A DNA stretch of 64,000 nucleotides, from assembly GCA_030447725.1 (NCBI GenBank), contig JAUJOQ010000005.1, positions 8,187 through 72,186 of the forward strand, given 5' to 3'. Of this stretch, positions 1-7,063 are shown piece by piece. Position 1 is the stretch's first letter. The number at the start of each line of letters is the position of its first letter. The DNA is from Thermoleophilaceae bacterium. GTDB taxonomy: Bacteria > Actinomycetota > Thermoleophilia > Solirubrobacterales > Thermoleophilaceae. A program made the position numbers and the translations under genes. The notes beneath the pieces were generated by a model. It saw nothing but the letters and a program-made list of their open reading frames with translations. It made no database searches and was not told the DNA's origin.

Positions 1-573
1 CTAGCCGATGTGGAACAAGTCGCGAACGCGCAGCGAGAACCCCGTGAGCAGGGGCGTTTCGACGTATGCGCCGTCCTCGATCTCCAGCGCGACGTCGAAC
101 TGCTCGACCCCCACCCGCGAGCGGCGAAACACGAGCAGTGAGCGCGCGACCGTGTCCACCAGCCACAGCTCCGGCAGGCCCCGGCGCTCATAGCCGGCCT
201 TCTTGGCCCCGACGTCATAGCGCCAAGTCGACGGGGAACGCACCTCGACCGCCAGATCGGGCATGGCGTAGGGCGGCGGGGAGAGCGGATCCGGAAGCCG
301 GCCGTCCGCGTACCAGAGCACGTCCGGCTTGAACACGTTGTGCTCGTCGATCGCGACGTCGCGAGGGAAGACGGCGGTTCCCCGGCCCGGCTCGGCCCGA
401 GTCCAGTTACCTAGTGTCAAAAAGAGGTTTCCCTGGACGTGACCGTGGAGCGCGGCCGGGTCGTTCACGACGATCTCACCGTCGATGAGATCCGCCGGCC
501 AGCCGCGCTGGGCGAGCGGCAGGGCCAGGAACTCGTCGGCTCTCATCTGCTGCGCTAGAGGCACCGCACCCAT
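1..573 (-). CDS. Uma2-family (DUF820) endonuclease-like protein
   Basis: The 190-residue protein matches the Uma2/DUF820 family, which has a PD-(D/E)xK nuclease fold. The visible core is FKPD (D84), then MPDLAVEV (D106, E110), then a KK pair (124-125) and the ELWLVD strand (135-140). This is the usual spacing of the metal-binding acid-acid-Lys triad. The length is normal for the family. A GGAGG sequence lies about 6 nt before the ATG. The gene is divergent from the acyl-CoA dehydrogenase gene, and no partner gene is in view. The family expands in many multicellular or soil bacteria, and its biological role is unsettled. Confidence 0.88.
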   Translation of the reverse strand: MGAVPLAQQMRADEFLALPLAQRGWPADLIDGEIVVNDPAALHGHVQGNLFLTLGNWTRAEPGRGTAVFPRDVAIDEHNVFKPDVLWYADGRLPDPLSPPPYAMPDLAVEVRSPSTWRYDVGAKKAGYERRGLPELWLVDTVARSLLVFRRSRVGVEQFDVALEIEDGAYVETPLLTGFSLRVRDLFHIG

Positions 574-643
574 CGTAGCCCTCCGGATTCGGGGTTCCCA
601 TGCATTTGAAGAGGCCCGCCGCAGGGCGCTCTCGCCCCCTGCG

Positions 644-649
644 TAGTCT
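644..649 (+). promoter_or_regulatory. -10 box of a likely leaderless acyl-CoA dehydrogenase transcript
   Basis: TAGTCT ends 7 nt before the GTG at 657, so transcription would begin at or very near the start codon. No Shine-Dalgarno sequence precedes that GTG. This favours the GTG over the ATG at 600. Confidence 0.5.
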
Positions 650-656
650 GCTCGCC

Positions 657-1790
657 GTGGACTTCGACCTCAGCGACGAGCAGGCCGCCATCCAGCGCCT
701 GGCGCGCGACTTCGCCCAGGGCGAGGTCAGGCCGGTGGCGGAGGAGCTCGACCGCGAGAAGCGCTTCCCCTACGAGCTGGTGAAGCAGATGGGCGAGCTC
801 GGACTGATGGGCATCCCCTACCCCGAGTCCTACGGCGGCGGCGGCGCGGACACCCTCTCCTACGCGCTGGTCGTGGAGGAGCTGGCGCGCGTCGACTCGA
901 GCGTGGGGATCACCCTGGCCGCGCACACCAGCCTCGGCACCTGGCCGATCTACGCGTTCGGCGACGAGTCGCAGAAGGCGGAGTGGATGCCAGGGCTGTG
1001 CGCCGGCGAGACGCTCGGCGCGTTCGGGCTCACAGAGCCCGAGGCCGGCTCTGACGCCGCCAACGTGCGCACGCGGGCGCGCCTGGAGGACGGCGAGTGG
1101 GTGATCGACGGCGCCAAGCAGTTCATCACCAACTCCGGCACCGACATCTCGGGCTTCGTGGCCATCACCGCGCGCACCGGGGAGGGCGAGATCTCGAACA
1201 TCATCGTCCCGAACGGCACCCCGGGCTATGCGGTAGGGCAGGCCTACCGCAAGATGGGCTGGAACGCCTCCGACACGCGGCCGCTTTCCTTTGACGGCGC
1301 CCGCGTGCCGGAGGAGAACCTGCTGGGCCCGCGCGGGATGGGGTTCAAGCAGTTCATGCAGACCCTCGACGGCGGCCGGATCAGCGTCAGCGCGATGGGC
1401 GTCGGCCTGGCGCAGGGCGCGCTCGACGAGGCGCTGGCCTACGCGCGCGAGCGCCAGGCCTTCGGCAAGTCGATCTCCAAGTTCCAGGCGATCCAGGCCA
1501 AGCTGGCCGACATCTCCACCGAGATCGCAGCCGCCCGCCTGCTCACCTACAAGGCGGCAAAGGAGAAGGACGAGGGTCGGAACTTCTCGCTGACCGCCGC
1601 CCAGGCCAAGCTCAAGACCGGCCGGCTCGCGGTGCGCGCGGCCGAGGAGGCGGTGCAGATTCACGGCGGCTACGGCTACATCGAGGAGTACCCGGTGTGC
1701 CGCTTCTACCGCGACGCGAAGATCCTCACCATCGGCGAGGGCACCGACGAGGTGCAGCAGATGGTGATCGCGCGGGCGCTGGGGGCCTGA
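657..1790 (+). CDS. Acyl-CoA dehydrogenase
   Basis: This FAD enzyme oxidises an acyl-CoA to the trans-2-enoyl-CoA in fatty- or branched-acid breakdown and passes electrons to ETF. From the GTG start the protein has 377 residues, the normal family size. It shows the N-terminal helical domain, the GLTEPEAGSDA flavin/substrate segment, the AYARERQAFGKSI helix and the QIHGGYGY region. The predicted catalytic base is E361 in IGEGTDEVQ, the butyryl-CoA-dehydrogenase-type position. An ATG at 600 would add 19 basic residues that do not look like the family. Substrate chain length cannot be read from the sequence. A hairpin follows the stop. Confidence 0.95.
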   Translation: MDFDLSDEQAAIQRLARDFAQGEVRPVAEELDREKRFPYELVKQMGELGLMGIPYPESYGGGGADTLSYALVVEELARVDSSVGITLAAHTSLGTWPIYAFGDESQKAEWMPGLCAGETLGAFGLTEPEAGSDAANVRTRARLEDGEWVIDGAKQFITNSGTDISGFVAITARTGEGEISNIIVPNGTPGYAVGQAYRKMGWNASDTRPLSFDGARVPEENLLGPRGMGFKQFMQTLDGGRISVSAMGVGLAQGALDEALAYARERQAFGKSISKFQAIQAKLADISTEIAAARLLTYKAAKEKDEGRNFSLTAAQAKLKTGRLAVRAAEEAVQIHGGYGYIEEYPVCRFYRDAKILTIGEGTDEVQQMVIARALGA

Positions 1791-1810
1791 AAGGAAGGGT
1801 TCTCCCTCCC

Positions 1811-1829
1811 GAGCGACTCGAAGTCGCTC
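1811..1829 (+). terminator. Hairpin terminator after the acyl-CoA dehydrogenase gene
   Basis: GAGCGACT, loop CGA, AGTCGCTC forms a perfect 8-bp stem 20 nt after the stop codon. It is followed by TTCGCCCTT, a weak T-rich tail. Confidence 0.6.
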
Positions 1830-1872
1830 TTCGCCCTTGACGACGGCAGCGTCGCCGGGCACCCTTGCGCGA

Positions 1873-2445
1873 ATGAGAACCAGTCGTCTCCCTCTCGCCG
1901 TCGCCCTGCTCTGCCTCGCTGCCGGCGCCCTCGCCCCCGCCGCCCGGGCCCACGCCACCGCCGTCGAGCGGCGCTCATGCGGCCTGGTCTCGAGCACGTC
2001 GATCTATGAGTACGCGCGGGTGATCGCGATCCGGCGCGTAAGCTGCAGGACCGCGCGCCGGGTGGCCAAGGCATACGACAGTCGCGGGCGCACGCTCGGC
2101 AAATGGAGATGCGGCCTGGCCCATGGCGATCTTCCCCGCCTGTTCTCCTGCGGCGCCGGAGGCAGCCGCGGCGACCTGCGCAAGTTCCCGCGTGCGCTCG
2201 AGGCGATCGGGACCAACAGGCGCTCGTCGCCCGGCGCTTCGAGGTGCCGCACGGTCTCCTACGGCGGGCGCACCTTCGTGCTGTTCCACAGGCGCATCAG
2301 CTGCAGGAGCGCGCGGAGGAAGGTGCGTCACGTGCACCGCCACAAGCGCCTGCGCGGTTGGCGCTGCTCGTCGGGCAGTCGATTCCGCACCGGCGGCTTC
2401 TGCAAGCGCGGCTCGCGCGTGTTCGCCTGGCATCCCCCCGACTGA
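1873..2445 (+). CDS. Secreted protein with two Cys-rich repeats
   Basis: The 190-residue product starts with a clear signal peptide: basic MRTSR, a hydrophobic Leu/Ala core, then ARA-HA as the likely cleavage site near residue 27. The mature part is very basic and appears to be a tandem duplication. Each half has an early Cys, then SCRxAR, then a WRC element (KWRCGL and GWRCSS), then a last Cys. The even Cys spacing suggests disulfides outside the cell. I recognise no named domain, though short SC-AR-WxC secreted proteins are common in Thermoleophilia as far as I recall. It may be co-transcribed with the membrane gene 7 bp downstream. An upstream in-frame start at 1837 would spoil the signal peptide. 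Confidence 0.72.
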   Translation: MRTSRLPLAVALLCLAAGALAPAARAHATAVERRSCGLVSSTSIYEYARVIAIRRVSCRTARRVAKAYDSRGRTLGKWRCGLAHGDLPRLFSCGAGGSRGDLRKFPRALEAIGTNRRSSPGASRCRTVSYGGRTFVLFHRRISCRSARRKVRHVHRHKRLRGWRCSSGSRFRTGGFCKRGSRVFAWHPPD

Positions 2446-2452
2446 GGGCGCC

Positions 2453-3856
2453 ATGCCCGGCTCGGCTTCCCGGCGGGCGGCTGCGCTCTTCGTCCTGCTC
2501 TTCGGCGTCTACGCCGCCACGCTCGGCCTCGACGCCTTCGGCGACGCCGAGTACGGCGGTGACGAGCCCCACTACCTGCTGGCCGCGGAGTCGCTGGTCG
2601 AGGACGCCAGCCTCGACGTGAAGGACGAGTACGCCGAGCGCTCGTACGCGGACTTCTACCCCTACGACCTCGACCGCCATGGGATGGAGACCGAGGGCCG
2701 CCTGCACGAGCCCCACGGCGCCGGCTTCCCGCTGCTGATCGCCCCCGCCTACGCGCTGGCGGGCGCGAAGGGGGTGGAGATCTTCCTTGCGGCGCTAGCG
2801 GCGCTGGCGATGGCGCTGGCCTACCGGCTGGCGTTGCGCGTGGTGCCCGACCCGTGGGCGATCGGGGCGACCCTGGCCGCCGGGCTGTCGCCGCCGCTGG
2901 TTGCCTACGGCGGCGCCGTGTACCCCGAGCTGACGGCCGCGGCGGCGCTGGCGGGCGCCGCCCTGCTCGCGCTCAGGCTCGAGGACGCGGTGTCGCGCCG
3001 CCGGGCGTTCCTCTGCTTCGCGCTGCTCGGCGCCCTCCCCTGGCTGGGCGCGAAGTTCGTGCCGGCCGGGATCGTGATCGGGATCTACGCCGCGCGATCG
3101 CTGCTGCGGGCGCGGCGGCGCACGCTCGCGCTTGGCTCGGTCGAGGTGGCGCTCTTCAGCGTCGCCCTGTACGTGGCGGTGAACGAGTCCCTCTACGGCG
3201 GACCCACCCCCTACGCGGCGGACCTGCCCGGCGAGACCGCCACCGACGCCGCCTTCCCGCTCGGCTACCTCGAACGCTCGTACCGCCTGGTGGCCCTGCT
3301 CATCGACCGCGAGTACGGGCTGTTGCGCTGGGCCCCGGTGTTCGCGCTGGTGCTCCTCGGGGTGTGGCTGCTGTATCGCTCACGACGCGACCTGCTCTCG
3401 CGCGCCCTGCCCGAGCTGCGCTCGACGGAGCGCGCCGCCGCGATGTGCGCCGCCGCGCTGGGAGCTCAGATGCTCGTCGCCGTGTTCCTCGCTCCCACCA
3501 TGTTCGGCTTCTGGTTTCCGCCCCGCCACCTGCTGGCCGGCCTCGCACTGGCCGTGCCCTTGATGGCCTGGGGCCTGCGCCACCTGCCGCGCACCGGCAC
3601 CGCGCTGGCGGCGCTGACGCTCCTCGCCTCGGTGTGGCTCTACCTCGACGTGGCGCTGGGCGGCGGGGGGCTCGTGACGCCGCGCCCCGACGCCCCGTTC
3701 GGCCCGCTCACCGGGGTGCTGCCGTTCTTCGACGACTCCGCGTGGCCGTACGTGCTCTCCGCCGCCATCGGCTGCGGGCTGGCCGCCCTGGCGGCCTTCG
3801 AGGCGCGCCACTGGCGCCAGAGCGCCGGCGCCACGCGCCTGAAGTACTCGGAGTAG
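2453..3856 (+). CDS. Polytopic GT-C-like glycosyltransferase / membrane protein
   Basis: The 467-residue integral membrane protein has about ten hydrophobic segments. After the first segment an extracellular-type loop carries GGDEPHYLL (about residues 33-41), resembling the acidic D-E motif of GT-C enzymes that use polyprenyl-phosphate sugar donors (GT39/ArnT-like). A long loop with PYDLDRHGMETEGRLHEPHG follows. Later segments contain the GFWFPPRHLLAGL motif seen in actinobacterial proteins of this type. The family assignment rests on topology and one motif, so the substrate is unknown. The neighbour on the other strand also carries a glycosyltransferase domain, which supports a surface-glycan role. 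The last 217 bp overlap the 3' end of that convergent gene. Confidence 0.72.
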   Translation: MPGSASRRAAALFVLLFGVYAATLGLDAFGDAEYGGDEPHYLLAAESLVEDASLDVKDEYAERSYADFYPYDLDRHGMETEGRLHEPHGAGFPLLIAPAYALAGAKGVEIFLAALAALAMALAYRLALRVVPDPWAIGATLAAGLSPPLVAYGGAVYPELTAAAALAGAALLALRLEDAVSRRRAFLCFALLGALPWLGAKFVPAGIVIGIYAARSLLRARRRTLALGSVEVALFSVALYVAVNESLYGGPTPYAADLPGETATDAAFPLGYLERSYRLVALLIDREYGLLRWAPVFALVLLGVWLLYRSRRDLLSRALPELRSTERAAAMCAAALGAQMLVAVFLAPTMFGFWFPPRHLLAGLALAVPLMAWGLRHLPRTGTALAALTLLASVWLYLDVALGGGGLVTPRPDAPFGPLTGVLPFFDDSAWPYVLSAAIGCGLAALAAFEARHWRQSAGATRLKYSE

Positions 3857-5952
3857 CGCACGAACGACCGCCCGCCCGCCCGCCGCGTGTAGGAGATCGG
3901 GACCTCGACCGGCTCGATGCCCGCTCCCCACAGCGACATGGTGAGCACCTGGGCGTAGTTGTAGTCGTGGCGGATCTCCGCGACCTCGAGTGCCACGCGC
4001 GAGAAGGCCCGATAGCCGGTCTGGCCGTCGGTGAGCACCGTGGCGCCCATCAGCGAGGCCAGGAGGGACGTGGTGGCGCGGTTGGCGATCTTGCGGTGCC
4101 AGGCCATGCCCTCGCGGCGGCCCAGGAAGCGCGATCCGAGCACGTAATCGGCGCGGCCGCGGGCAACGGGATCGAGCACCGCCGCCAGCTCGGAGGCGTG
4201 GTACTCCCCGTCGCCGTCCAGGTAGACCGCCCCGGCGTAGCCTTCGTCGCGGGCGTGCTCGAGGCCCGTGCGCAGCGCGGCGCCCAGCCCGCGGCATCGC
4301 GTGTGCGACACCACCCGCGCCCCGGCGGCGCGGGCGACGCGGACGGTGGCGTCCTCGGAGCCGTCGTCGACCACCAGGACATCGACCGGCATGCCGCAGG
4401 CCTCGCCGGGCAGCGCGGCGAGCACGGCGCCCAGTCGCGGCTCCTCGTTGCGCGCCACCACGACCGCCAGGCAGCGGCCCGGGTCGCCGACGCGACGGCG
4501 CACCTCCGAATCCTCCGATGGCACGAGCGGGCGTCCGCGCGCCGCGGCCGGGGCCTCGGTGCCGAGCAGCCGCGAGATCGTGAGCGCCAGCTCCGCCACC
4601 GAGCGGGGCGCAGAGCTGGTGGCGCCGGGCAGCGCGCCCTCGCCCCACACCACGAAGGGCACCGGCGACTCCCCCCAGTCCATGTGGCCGTGGCCGCCGA
4701 TTCCTCTCCCCTGTCCGTGGTCGGCCATCAGGATCACCGTGGCGTCGCGGAGGCGGTCGCGCTCCTCGAGGAAGGCGAGGAAGTCGCCGATGCGGCGGTC
4801 GGTCTCCTCGAGCTGCTCGATGTACTCGGCGTTGCGCGTTCCGCGCACATGCCCGAGCTGGTCGGCGGCCAGGAGCTGGAGCACCAGCAGGTCGGGGTCC
4901 TCCTCGTCGACCACGCGGCGGGCCGTCGCGGTCAGCGAGTGGTCGATCTGCGAGGTGGGCTGCACCGAGGTTACGGCCCGGACCACGCGCTCTCCGAAGG
5001 GGTCGAGCAGGTGGGCGATACCGACCAGGCGGCCGGTCTTTCCCCTGCGTTCGAGCACCTCGAACACAGACTCTTTGCGGACGCCGAGCCGGGGCGCGAA
5101 GTTCGATCGCATGCCGTGCTCGGCCGGGGTCGCGCCGGTGAGCATCGACGAGAAGCAGACCACCGTCCGGGCGGGGTAGGCGGGCTCCACCGCGAGGTAC
5201 TCGGTGCCCTCGCGGGCCAGGCGGTCCATCGTCGGGGTGTCCGCCTGCCACAGCCGTCCGCGGTTGGCGCCGTCGACCACGATCACGTAGACGCGCCGCG
5301 CAATCGGCGCAGCGGGCTTCGACGGCTGGGGCTCGCGCGGCGGATAGGCCGGCAGGCGGGTGGCGGCGAAGCGCCTCCACGCCAGCGTGCCGAGAGCCGC
5401 CACCAGCAGCGCTGCAGCGGCGATCCGGGCGGCGCTGCCGGCCGTCGGCTGCTCGGCGAGCAGAGCCGCGGCGCCGAGGGTCATCACGAGCTTGGGCAGC
5501 TGCTCCAGCGCGTTGCCGCTGGTGGGATCGGAGTTGGTGGCGACTAGGCGCCAGAAGCGGCGGAAGTTGGTCCACGGCGCGCCGGTGCGCAGGTGGTAGT
5601 AGAGGCTGCCCCAGAAGAAGACTGTGAAAAAGACATAGCCGGCGAAGGCGCCGAGCAGCAGCCCCGGCACCCGCCACGGCTCCAGCAGGGGCGCCGAGGC
5701 CGCGGCCGCCAGCCACAGCAGGGCGCGGCCGCGCAGCGGGAAGGAGAAGCGGCTGAGCACGAGGGCCAGGCCGATGCCGCCGAGCAGCGCCAGGCCCAGC
5801 GAGCCCTCGGGCGCGAGCCCCAGCGGCGCCGCGCAGAGCAGCACCATCGCCGGGTAGACGATCGAGAACGGCCTGCCCTCGTTGAACACGTTCCAGGCGC
5901 GGGCGGCCCACACCTCGAAGGCGCCGGCCGCCCGGGCGCGCTCGGCGCTCAT
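3640..5952 (-). CDS. Membrane-anchored phosphodiesterase fused to a GT2 glycosyltransferase
   Basis: This 770-residue protein has three parts. Residues ~20-170 hold several hydrophobic segments. Residues ~195-450 are an alkaline-phosphatase-superfamily (type I phosphodiesterase/nucleotide pyrophosphatase) domain, with VVDGANRG, a PARTVVCFSS segment carrying the likely Thr nucleophile, LAADQLGH, MADHGQGRG and GGHGHMDWG metal ligands. Residues ~475-700 are a GT-A family 2 domain like dolichol-phosphate mannose synthases, with VVARNEE, VVDDGSEDAT, the YLDGDGEY DxD motif and TDGQTGYRAFS. The tail beyond about residue 705 is low-complexity and is read antisense to the neighbouring gene. The ATG at 5952 opens MSAERARA; a longer reading only adds Arg/Pro-rich sequence. 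A lipid- or glycan-phosphate substrate is inference. I do not know this fusion as a characterised enzyme. Confidence 0.8.
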   Translation of the reverse strand: MSAERARAAGAFEVWAARAWNVFNEGRPFSIVYPAMVLLCAAPLGLAPEGSLGLALLGGIGLALVLSRFSFPLRGRALLWLAAAASAPLLEPWRVPGLLLGAFAGYVFFTVFFWGSLYYHLRTGAPWTNFRRFWRLVATNSDPTSGNALEQLPKLVMTLGAAALLAEQPTAGSAARIAAAALLVAALGTLAWRRFAATRLPAYPPREPQPSKPAAPIARRVYVIVVDGANRGRLWQADTPTMDRLAREGTEYLAVEPAYPARTVVCFSSMLTGATPAEHGMRSNFAPRLGVRKESVFEVLERRGKTGRLVGIAHLLDPFGERVVRAVTSVQPTSQIDHSLTATARRVVDEEDPDLLVLQLLAADQLGHVRGTRNAEYIEQLEETDRRIGDFLAFLEERDRLRDATVILMADHGQGRGIGGHGHMDWGESPVPFVVWGEGALPGATSSAPRSVAELALTISRLLGTEAPAAARGRPLVPSEDSEVRRRVGDPGRCLAVVVARNEEPRLGAVLAALPGEACGMPVDVLVVDDGSEDATVRVARAAGARVVSHTRCRGLGAALRTGLEHARDEGYAGAVYLDGDGEYHASELAAVLDPVARGRADYVLGSRFLGRREGMAWHRKIANRATTSLLASLMGATVLTDGQTGYRAFSRVALEVAEIRHDYNYAQVLTMSLWGAGIEPVEVPISYTRRAGGRSFVRYSEYFRRVAPALWRQWRASKAARAASPQPMAAESTYGHAESSKNGSTPVSGPNGASGRGVTSPPPPSATSR

Positions 5953-5989
5953 CGAGCCGGATCGGTGGCGGACGTGTTCACCGTCGCGG

Positions 5990-6190
5990 CTAGGGGGTGG
6001 TCTTCGTGGTCGAGGTCTCGCCGCCCGTGGTCGAGGTCTCAGCCCCCGTGGTCGAGGTCTCGCCGCCCGTCGTCGAGCCCTCGACCTCCACGTCGCCCCG
6101 GTCATCGCCGCCGCACGAGGCCGCGACCACCGACGCGCCGCCCCCGAGCGCCGCCGCCACAATCAGGATCACACACCGCTTAAGCTGCAA
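5990..6190 (-). CDS. Small Thr-rich putative lipoprotein
   Basis: The 66-residue product begins at a TTG and has a short basic N-terminus (QLKR), a hydrophobic stretch, and a lipobox-like AAS-Cys at residue 26. After the Cys comes an acidic patch and then a Thr/Gly/Glu repeat (STTGGET, STTGAET, STTGGET). No catalytic domain is present. It could be a wall-spanning lipoprotein stalk or a non-functional short frame. It lies just upstream of, and in the same direction as, the phosphodiesterase-glycosyltransferase gene, with 37 bp between them. The start codon is uncertain. Confidence 0.5.
   Translation of the reverse strand: MQLKRCVILIVAAALGGGASVVAASCGGDDRGDVEVEGSTTGGETSTTGAETSTTGGETSTTKTTP
6006..6083. 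repeat. 21-bp tandem repeat, about 3.7 copies
   Basis: The unit GTGGTCGAGGTCTCGCCGCCC begins at 6006, 6027 and 6048, with a decayed fourth copy from 6069. The unit is a multiple of three, so copy changes would keep the Thr-rich lipoprotein frame open. Confidence 0.85.
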
Positions 6191-6213
6191 GGTCCCGCCG
6201 CCCTTCCCGTCGA

Positions 6214-6229
6214 GTTAGGGTACCCTAAC
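6214..6229. promoter_or_regulatory. Perfect 16-bp palindrome, DtxR-type metal box candidate
   Basis: GTTAGGGTACCCTAAC is fully self-complementary. Its TTAGG...CCTAA arms match the half-site style of DtxR/IdeR/MntR operators, though the arm spacing is shorter than the classical 19-bp IdeR box. It lies upstream of the small Cys-rich ORF and ferritin, and also upstream of the divergent lipoprotein. Confidence 0.65.
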
Positions 6230-6247
6230 ATCGATCGGCTCGGCGTG

Positions 6248-6261
6248 TTAGGGTCGCCTAA
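6248..6261. promoter_or_regulatory. Second DtxR-type palindrome
   Basis: TTAGGGTCGCCTAA repeats the first box with one mismatch in the centre. The two centres are 33 bp apart, close to three helical turns, so two dimers could bind the same DNA face. It ends 28 nt before the GTG at 6290. Confidence 0.62.
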
Positions 6262-6289
6262 ATAGACGCGGGGACAGCTGGGAGCTAGC

Positions 6290-6382
6290 GTGGCGAAGGA
6301 TCTCAAGCCCAAGAAGAAGTGCTGCAAGTCGCGGTCGCGGTGCAAGCGTTGCCCGAAGCGGTTCAAGAAGGGCAAGTCCTGA
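6290..6382 (+). CDS. 30-residue Lys/Cys-rich small protein
   Basis: A GTG at 6290, preceded by GGGAG about 6 nt upstream, opens a 30-residue frame. It is dominated by Lys and Arg and contains the Cys pattern CCKSRSRCKRC. Four Cys in that arrangement could bind a metal ion or an Fe-S or Zn site. I recall similar short CCK-x-RCKRCP proteins in other actinobacteria, but I cannot verify this here. It lies between the paired TTAGG...CCTAA boxes and ferritin, with 25 bp to the ferritin start, so the two are probably co-transcribed and metal-regulated. The small size leaves some chance that it is not translated. Confidence 0.6.
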   Translation: MAKDLKPKKKCCKSRSRCKRCPKRFKKGKS

Positions 6383-6407
6383 GTCCCCGAAACCAGAGGA
6401 GAGCAAC

Positions 6408-6941
6408 GTGGCGGCCAGCCGATTCGTCGAGCGCCTGAACGAACAGGTGGCGAACGAGTTCGCAGCCTCGCAGCAGTACGTGGCCGCAGCGGTGTTCTAC
6501 GACGCCCGCACTCTCCCCCGGCTGGCGGCGTTCTTCTACGCGCAGGCGCTCGAGGAGCGAGACCACGCGATGATGATGGTGCAGTACCTGATGGACGCCG
6601 GCGCGGACCCGGTGATCTCCGGCGTGGCGGATCCGGTGACCACGTTCGAGGACCTCGTGACGCCGGTGCGGGTAGCGCTCGAGCAGGAGAAGCGCGTGAC
6701 CGACCAGATCAGCGGCCTGACCCTGGTGGCCCGCGAGGAGAACGACTTTCAGAGCGAGGGCTTCATGCAGTGGTTCCTCAAGGAGCAGACGGAGGAGGTG
6801 GCCACCATGTCCGACCTGCTCGCCGTGGTCACCCGCTCCGCTGAGAACCCCGAAGCGGTCGAGCACTACCTGGCCCGGGAGCAGTCGGGCGGCGAGGCGG
6901 CCGATCCGACCGCGCCGCCGGTGGCGGGCGCCCGCGGCTGA
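6408..6941 (+). CDS. Non-heme ferritin
   Basis: The 177-residue protein is a bacterial ferritin-type iron store that oxidises Fe(II) and deposits the mineral inside a 24-subunit shell in the cytoplasm. The four-helix bundle carries the ferroxidase ligands: E in NEFAASQQY (E17), EERDH (E50 and H53), LEQEKR (E94 region) and EQTEEV (~E130). No heme-binding Met typical of bacterioferritin is evident. The last ~20 residues are a loose Ala/Pro/Gly tail. AGAGGAGAG gives a strong ribosome-binding site before the GTG. Two DtxR-like palindromes upstream fit control by an iron- or manganese-sensing repressor/activator. Confidence 0.94.
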   Translation: MAASRFVERLNEQVANEFAASQQYVAAAVFYDARTLPRLAAFFYAQALEERDHAMMMVQYLMDAGADPVISGVADPVTTFEDLVTPVRVALEQEKRVTDQISGLTLVAREENDFQSEGFMQWFLKEQTEEVATMSDLLAVVTRSAENPEAVEHYLAREQSGGEAADPTAPPVAGARG

Positions 6942-7051
6942 TCTCACTCACACGGACTCGTGGGCCAGGCTTGGCACCGCCCCGGTGACGAACGAGCTGC
7001 GCAGGTAGACCGCGTGAGGGCCCCGAACCGCCGTCCGCGGACATCCGCTGC

Positions 7052-7057
7052 CATAGT
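7052..7057 (+). promoter_or_regulatory. -10 box of the COG0523 GTPase gene
   Basis: CATAGT ends 6 nt before the GTG at 7064, and no Shine-Dalgarno sequence lies between. The transcript is probably leaderless. Confidence 0.45.
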
Positions 7058-7063
7058 GACGCC

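Noticed and set aside
600..656. ATG at 600 as the acyl-CoA dehydrogenase start
   Set aside because: The extra 19 residues are basic and not family-like, and a -10 box sits between it and the GTG at 657.
2854..5547. Very long open frame on the plus strand across the phosphodiesterase-glycosyltransferase region
   Set aside because: It is Arg/Gly/Ala/Pro-rich, has no domain motif and is antisense to genes with clear motifs. Long stop-free frames are expected at this GC content.
6942..7063. Zur or iron box before the COG0523 GTPase gene
   Set aside because: No inverted repeat of the right form was found. Only a -10-like box is present.
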